From: Anoplopoma fimbria | Lineage: Eukaryota; Chordata; Actinopteri; Perciformes; Anoplopomatidae | NCBI RefSeq assembly: GCF_027596085.1 | Contig: NC_072472.1 | Coordinates: 25,244,491-25,308,490 of the forward strand | Direction of reading: 5' to 3' | DNA length: 64,000 bases | In this document: positions 61,838-64,000 of the stretch, piece by piece | Layout: each line of letters starts with the position of its first letter | How positions within the stretch are numbered: the stretch's first letter is position 1 | Translations under genes and position numbers: made by a program | Notes under the pieces: model-generated | Told to the model about the DNA's origin: nothing | The model's input: only the letters and a program-made list of their open reading frames with translations | Databases searched by the model: none

Positions 61838-61894
61838 AGGATAGCAGCAGTGGAAGATATTCACCCGAGACTGTCTTTCTGTTTGTATTCACAG
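61838..61894 (+). repeat. Exon-like segment B (57 bases) without donor
   Basis: This is a near-identical copy of 61121-61177. It continues AATTAAAAACTCATC after CACAG, so the GT donor of copy A is missing. Confidence 0.88.
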
Positions 61895-61946
61895 AATTAA
61901 AAACTCATCTGGCGACTGAATGGAAATGATCATCATTCAGTGTGTA

Positions 61947-62398
61947 ACAAAGAGGTCTCACCCTGTCTGTTATTGTGAAGAGGTCTCACCCTGTCTGTTA
62001 TTGTGAAGAGGTCTCACCCTGTCTGTTATTGTGAAGAGGTCTCACTCTGTCTGTTATTGTGAAGAGGTCTCACTCTGTCTGTTATTATGAAGAGGTCTCA
62101 CTCTGTCTGTTATTGTGAAGAGGTCTCACTCTGTCTGTTATTGTGAAGAGGTCTCACTCTGTCTGTTATTGTGAAGAGGTCTCACTCTGTCTGTTATTGT
62201 GAAGAGGTCTCACTCTGTCTGCTATTTTATTGTGAAGAGGTCTCACTCTGTCTGCTATTTTATTGTGAAGAGGTCTCACTCTGTCTGCTATTTATTGTGA
62301 AGAGGTCTCACTCTGTCTGTTATTCTATTGTGAAGAGGTCTCACCCTGTCTGTTATTGTGAAGAGGTCTCACTCTGTCTGTTATTGTATTGTGAAGAG
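61947..62398 (+). repeat. 28-bp minisatellite, 15 units
   Basis: The unit is GAAGAGGTCTCACTCTGTCT plus GTTATTGT. The core AGGTCTCAC occurs 15 times. Some units carry a few extra bases (GCTATTTTATTGT). The last unit runs directly into TTAGGG repeats with no spacer. Confidence 0.95.
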
Positions 62399-62560
62399 GG
62401 TTAGGGGTTAGGGTTAGGGGTTAGGTTAGGGTTAGGGTTAGGGTTAGGTTAGGGTTAGGGTTAGGGGTTTAGGGTTAGGGTTAGGGGGTTAGGTTAGGGT
62501 TAGGGTTAGGGTTTAGGTTAGGGGTTAGGGTTAGGTTAGGTTAGGTTAGGTTTCTTGATC
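62396..62560 (+). repeat. Degenerate TTAGGG telomere repeat block 1
   Basis: Mixed TTAGGG, TTAGGGG, TTTAGGG and TTAGG units. The G-rich strand is on top. The variant units suggest subtelomeric rather than terminal telomere. Confidence 0.93.
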
Positions 62561-63171
62561 CTGGGGTTGAAAATACACCCTTAGGTCAGGGTGCAGGTAG
62601 TTAGCCTTAGGGGTTAGGGTTAGGTTAATTAGGCCAAGCCCGTTAGGTTTGGTTTAGGTTAGGTTAGGACTTCGGGAAGTTGGGGTTAAACGGGTTAAAA
62701 ATGAAAAAGGATAAGACGTTTGAATAACATTTTTTCTGAAGGTTACAAACTTAGGTTAACGGTTAGGGTTAGGGTTAGTAGGCACGGTTAATGGTTAGTT
62801 AGGTAGTCTCTAGGTCCTTCCTGTGTTAGTTAGGTTAGACTAGGGTTAATTTTTTTCCGTTTGGGTTTAGGGTTAGGTTAGGTTTAGGGTTAGGGTTAGG
62901 TTAGTTAGGGTTAAGGGTTAGGGGTTAGGGTTAGGTTAGGGTTAGGGTTAGTTAGGGTTAGGGTTTAGGTTGGGGTTAGAATAGGGATGAAACCACGATT
63001 ACACATGGAGGATTACATATTCTTGAATAACTTTTTTCTGGAAGGTGGTAGAGACTTGGGTTAGTTTAGGGTTTAGGGTTAGGGTCAGGGTCACTCCCAC
63101 TAATGAGTCCACCGTTTGGTATGGGTTAGGTCCTTCCTTTGATGTAGGCCATTGACTCGTAGGATATGGAT
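62561..63171. repeat. Mosaic of degraded satellite and TTAGGG pieces
   Basis: Pieces of the 549-bp satellite (GAAAATACACCC, ATTAGGCCAAGCCCG, ACTTCGGGAAG, AATGAAAAAGGATAAGACG, ATAACATTTTTTCTGAAGG) are interleaved with GGTTAGGGTTAG runs at places where satellite bases should be. A TTAGGG block lies at 62868-62985. Confidence 0.85.
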
Positions 63172-63448
63172 AGATAAGGGATGAAAACCACAGATTCTGA
63201 TCCTTTTTGAAAATACACCCTCTTCCGAATGTGGCAGAGCCTTGGAAACGGTCTCCGCCCCCACTAATTAGGCCAAGCCCGATCGAATGGTGATCGACCC
63301 GAGTCTGTAGGACTTCGGGAAGGGGGTGAAACGGCAAAAAATGAAAAAGGATCAAGACGCCTTTTGAATAACATTTTTTCTGAAGATCCTACAAACTTTT
63401 TCTAACGTACATCTATAGTAAGGCACGGCCTTTCCAATGGTACTACCC
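63172..63448 (+). repeat. Subtelomeric satellite copy
   Basis: It starts GATAAGGGATGAAAACCACA and runs through TCTTCCGAATGTGGCAGAGC, CTAATTAGGCCAAGCCCGAT, GACTTCGGGAAGGGGGTGAA and CACGGCCTTTCCAATGG. It is nearly identical to the copy starting at 63722. No reading frame is conserved. I do not recognise the family. Confidence 0.88.
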
Positions 63449-63492
63449 CTGAGTCGGTCTAGGGTTAGCTGTGCTTAGTGGTATAGCTGGTT

Positions 63493-63557
63493 AGGGGTTA
63501 GGGTTAGGGTTAGGGTTAGGGTAGGGTTAGGGTTAGGGTTAGGGTTAGGGGTTAGGG

Positions 63558-63598
<41 letters not shown>

Positions 63599-63625
63599 GG
63601 TTAGGGGTTAGGGTTAGGGTTAGGG

Positions 63626-63666
<41 letters not shown>

Positions 63667-63721
63667 GGTTAGGGTTAGGGTTAGGGTTAGGGTTAGGGGT
63701 TAGGGTTAGGGTTAGGGTTAG
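63493..63721 (+). repeat. TTAGGG telomere repeat block 2
   Basis: About 37 units, mostly exact TTAGGG with occasional TTAGGGG and TTTAGGG, flanked by two satellite copies. The G-rich strand is on top, so the chromosome end would be to the right. Confidence 0.95.
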
Positions 63722-64000
63722 GATAAGGGATGAAAACCACAGATTCTTGATCCTTTTTGAAAATACACCCTCTTCCGAATGTGGTAGAGCCTTGGAAACG
63801 GTCTCCGCCCCCACTAATTAGGCCAAGCCCGATCGAATGGTACCGACCCCGAGTCTGTAGGACTTCGGGAAGGGGGTGAAACGGGCAAAAAATGAAAAAG
63901 GATCAAGACGCCTTTTTGAATAACATTTTTTCTGAAGATCCTACAAACTTTTTTCTAACGTACATCTATAGTAAGTAGGGCACGGCCTTTCCAATGGTAC
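63722..64000 (+). repeat. Subtelomeric satellite copy, cut by window end
   Basis: It repeats 63173 onward with a period of 549 bases, counting the TTAGGG block. It continues past the right edge. Confidence 0.9.

Noticed and set aside
62171..62404. 77-codon Ser/Cys-rich repeat frame
   Set aside because: It is a shadow of the 28-bp minisatellite. The spacing of units with extra bases breaks the frame elsewhere in the array.
61388..62560. Telomere-telomere fusion site
   Set aside because: A fusion would show TTAGGG followed by CCCTAA on the top strand. The order here is the reverse and is separated by other repeats.

Overview
The window is vertebrate nuclear DNA, almost certainly from a teleost fish. 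The genes are split by GT-AG introns, their best protein matches are vertebrate, the spacers hold repeat families typical of ray-finned fish, and the right end is rich in TTAGGG telomere repeats. There are no bacterial operons, CRISPR arrays, tRNA or rRNA genes that I can see.

Two protein genes are supported. The larger is SPECC1 (cytospin-B), on the minus strand, filling about 1-51.3 kb. I could place eleven coding exons whose splice phases all agree. Together they give 969 codons, from the initiator ATG at 36716 to the start of the C-terminal calponin-homology (CH) domain at 1438. The rest of the CH domain lies off the left edge. A GC-rich segment at 51.15-51.33 kb is the best candidate for the first untranslated exon. 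The gene also seems to carry an internal alternative first exon (ATG at 26269, MGNQ start, in phase with the large exon) and an alternative last exon (acceptor after 8195, stop at 8144, poly(A) signal near 6585). Two starts and two ends would fit the two-by-two isoform naming used for human SPECC1 (NSP5a/b and 3a/3b).

The second gene is TIMM22, on the plus strand in four exons (52441-54585, 201 codons), the pore subunit of the mitochondrial carrier translocase. SPECC1 and TIMM22 lie head to head. The roughly 1.1 kb between them is filled by a 24-bp minisatellite and a long TA repeat. Both genes are on human chromosome 17, which supports SPECC1 rather than its paralogue SPECC1L.

Right of TIMM22 the DNA becomes subtelomeric. 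In order it holds: interspersed fish repeats; a 5'-truncated, frameshifted non-LTR retrotransposon (56757-58388, minus strand); three tandem copies of a 650-745 bp module with a CRE-like palindrome and an exon-like segment ending CACAG|GT (58389-60510); partial copies of similar segments; a short-repeat zone mixing CCCTAA with a GTACACAGATACATGTG unit (61.4-61.75 kb); a 28-bp minisatellite (61.95-62.4 kb); and blocks of TTAGGG alternating with an unrecognised dimeric satellite of about 549 bp period (62.4-64.0 kb). The G-rich strand runs rightward, so the chromosome end is probably to the right.

I found no evidence of a new multi-gene system. The most interesting signals are the SPECC1 isoform architecture, a four-fold repeated splice donor at its putative 5' exon, the tandem exon-like modules, and the telomere-satellite array.
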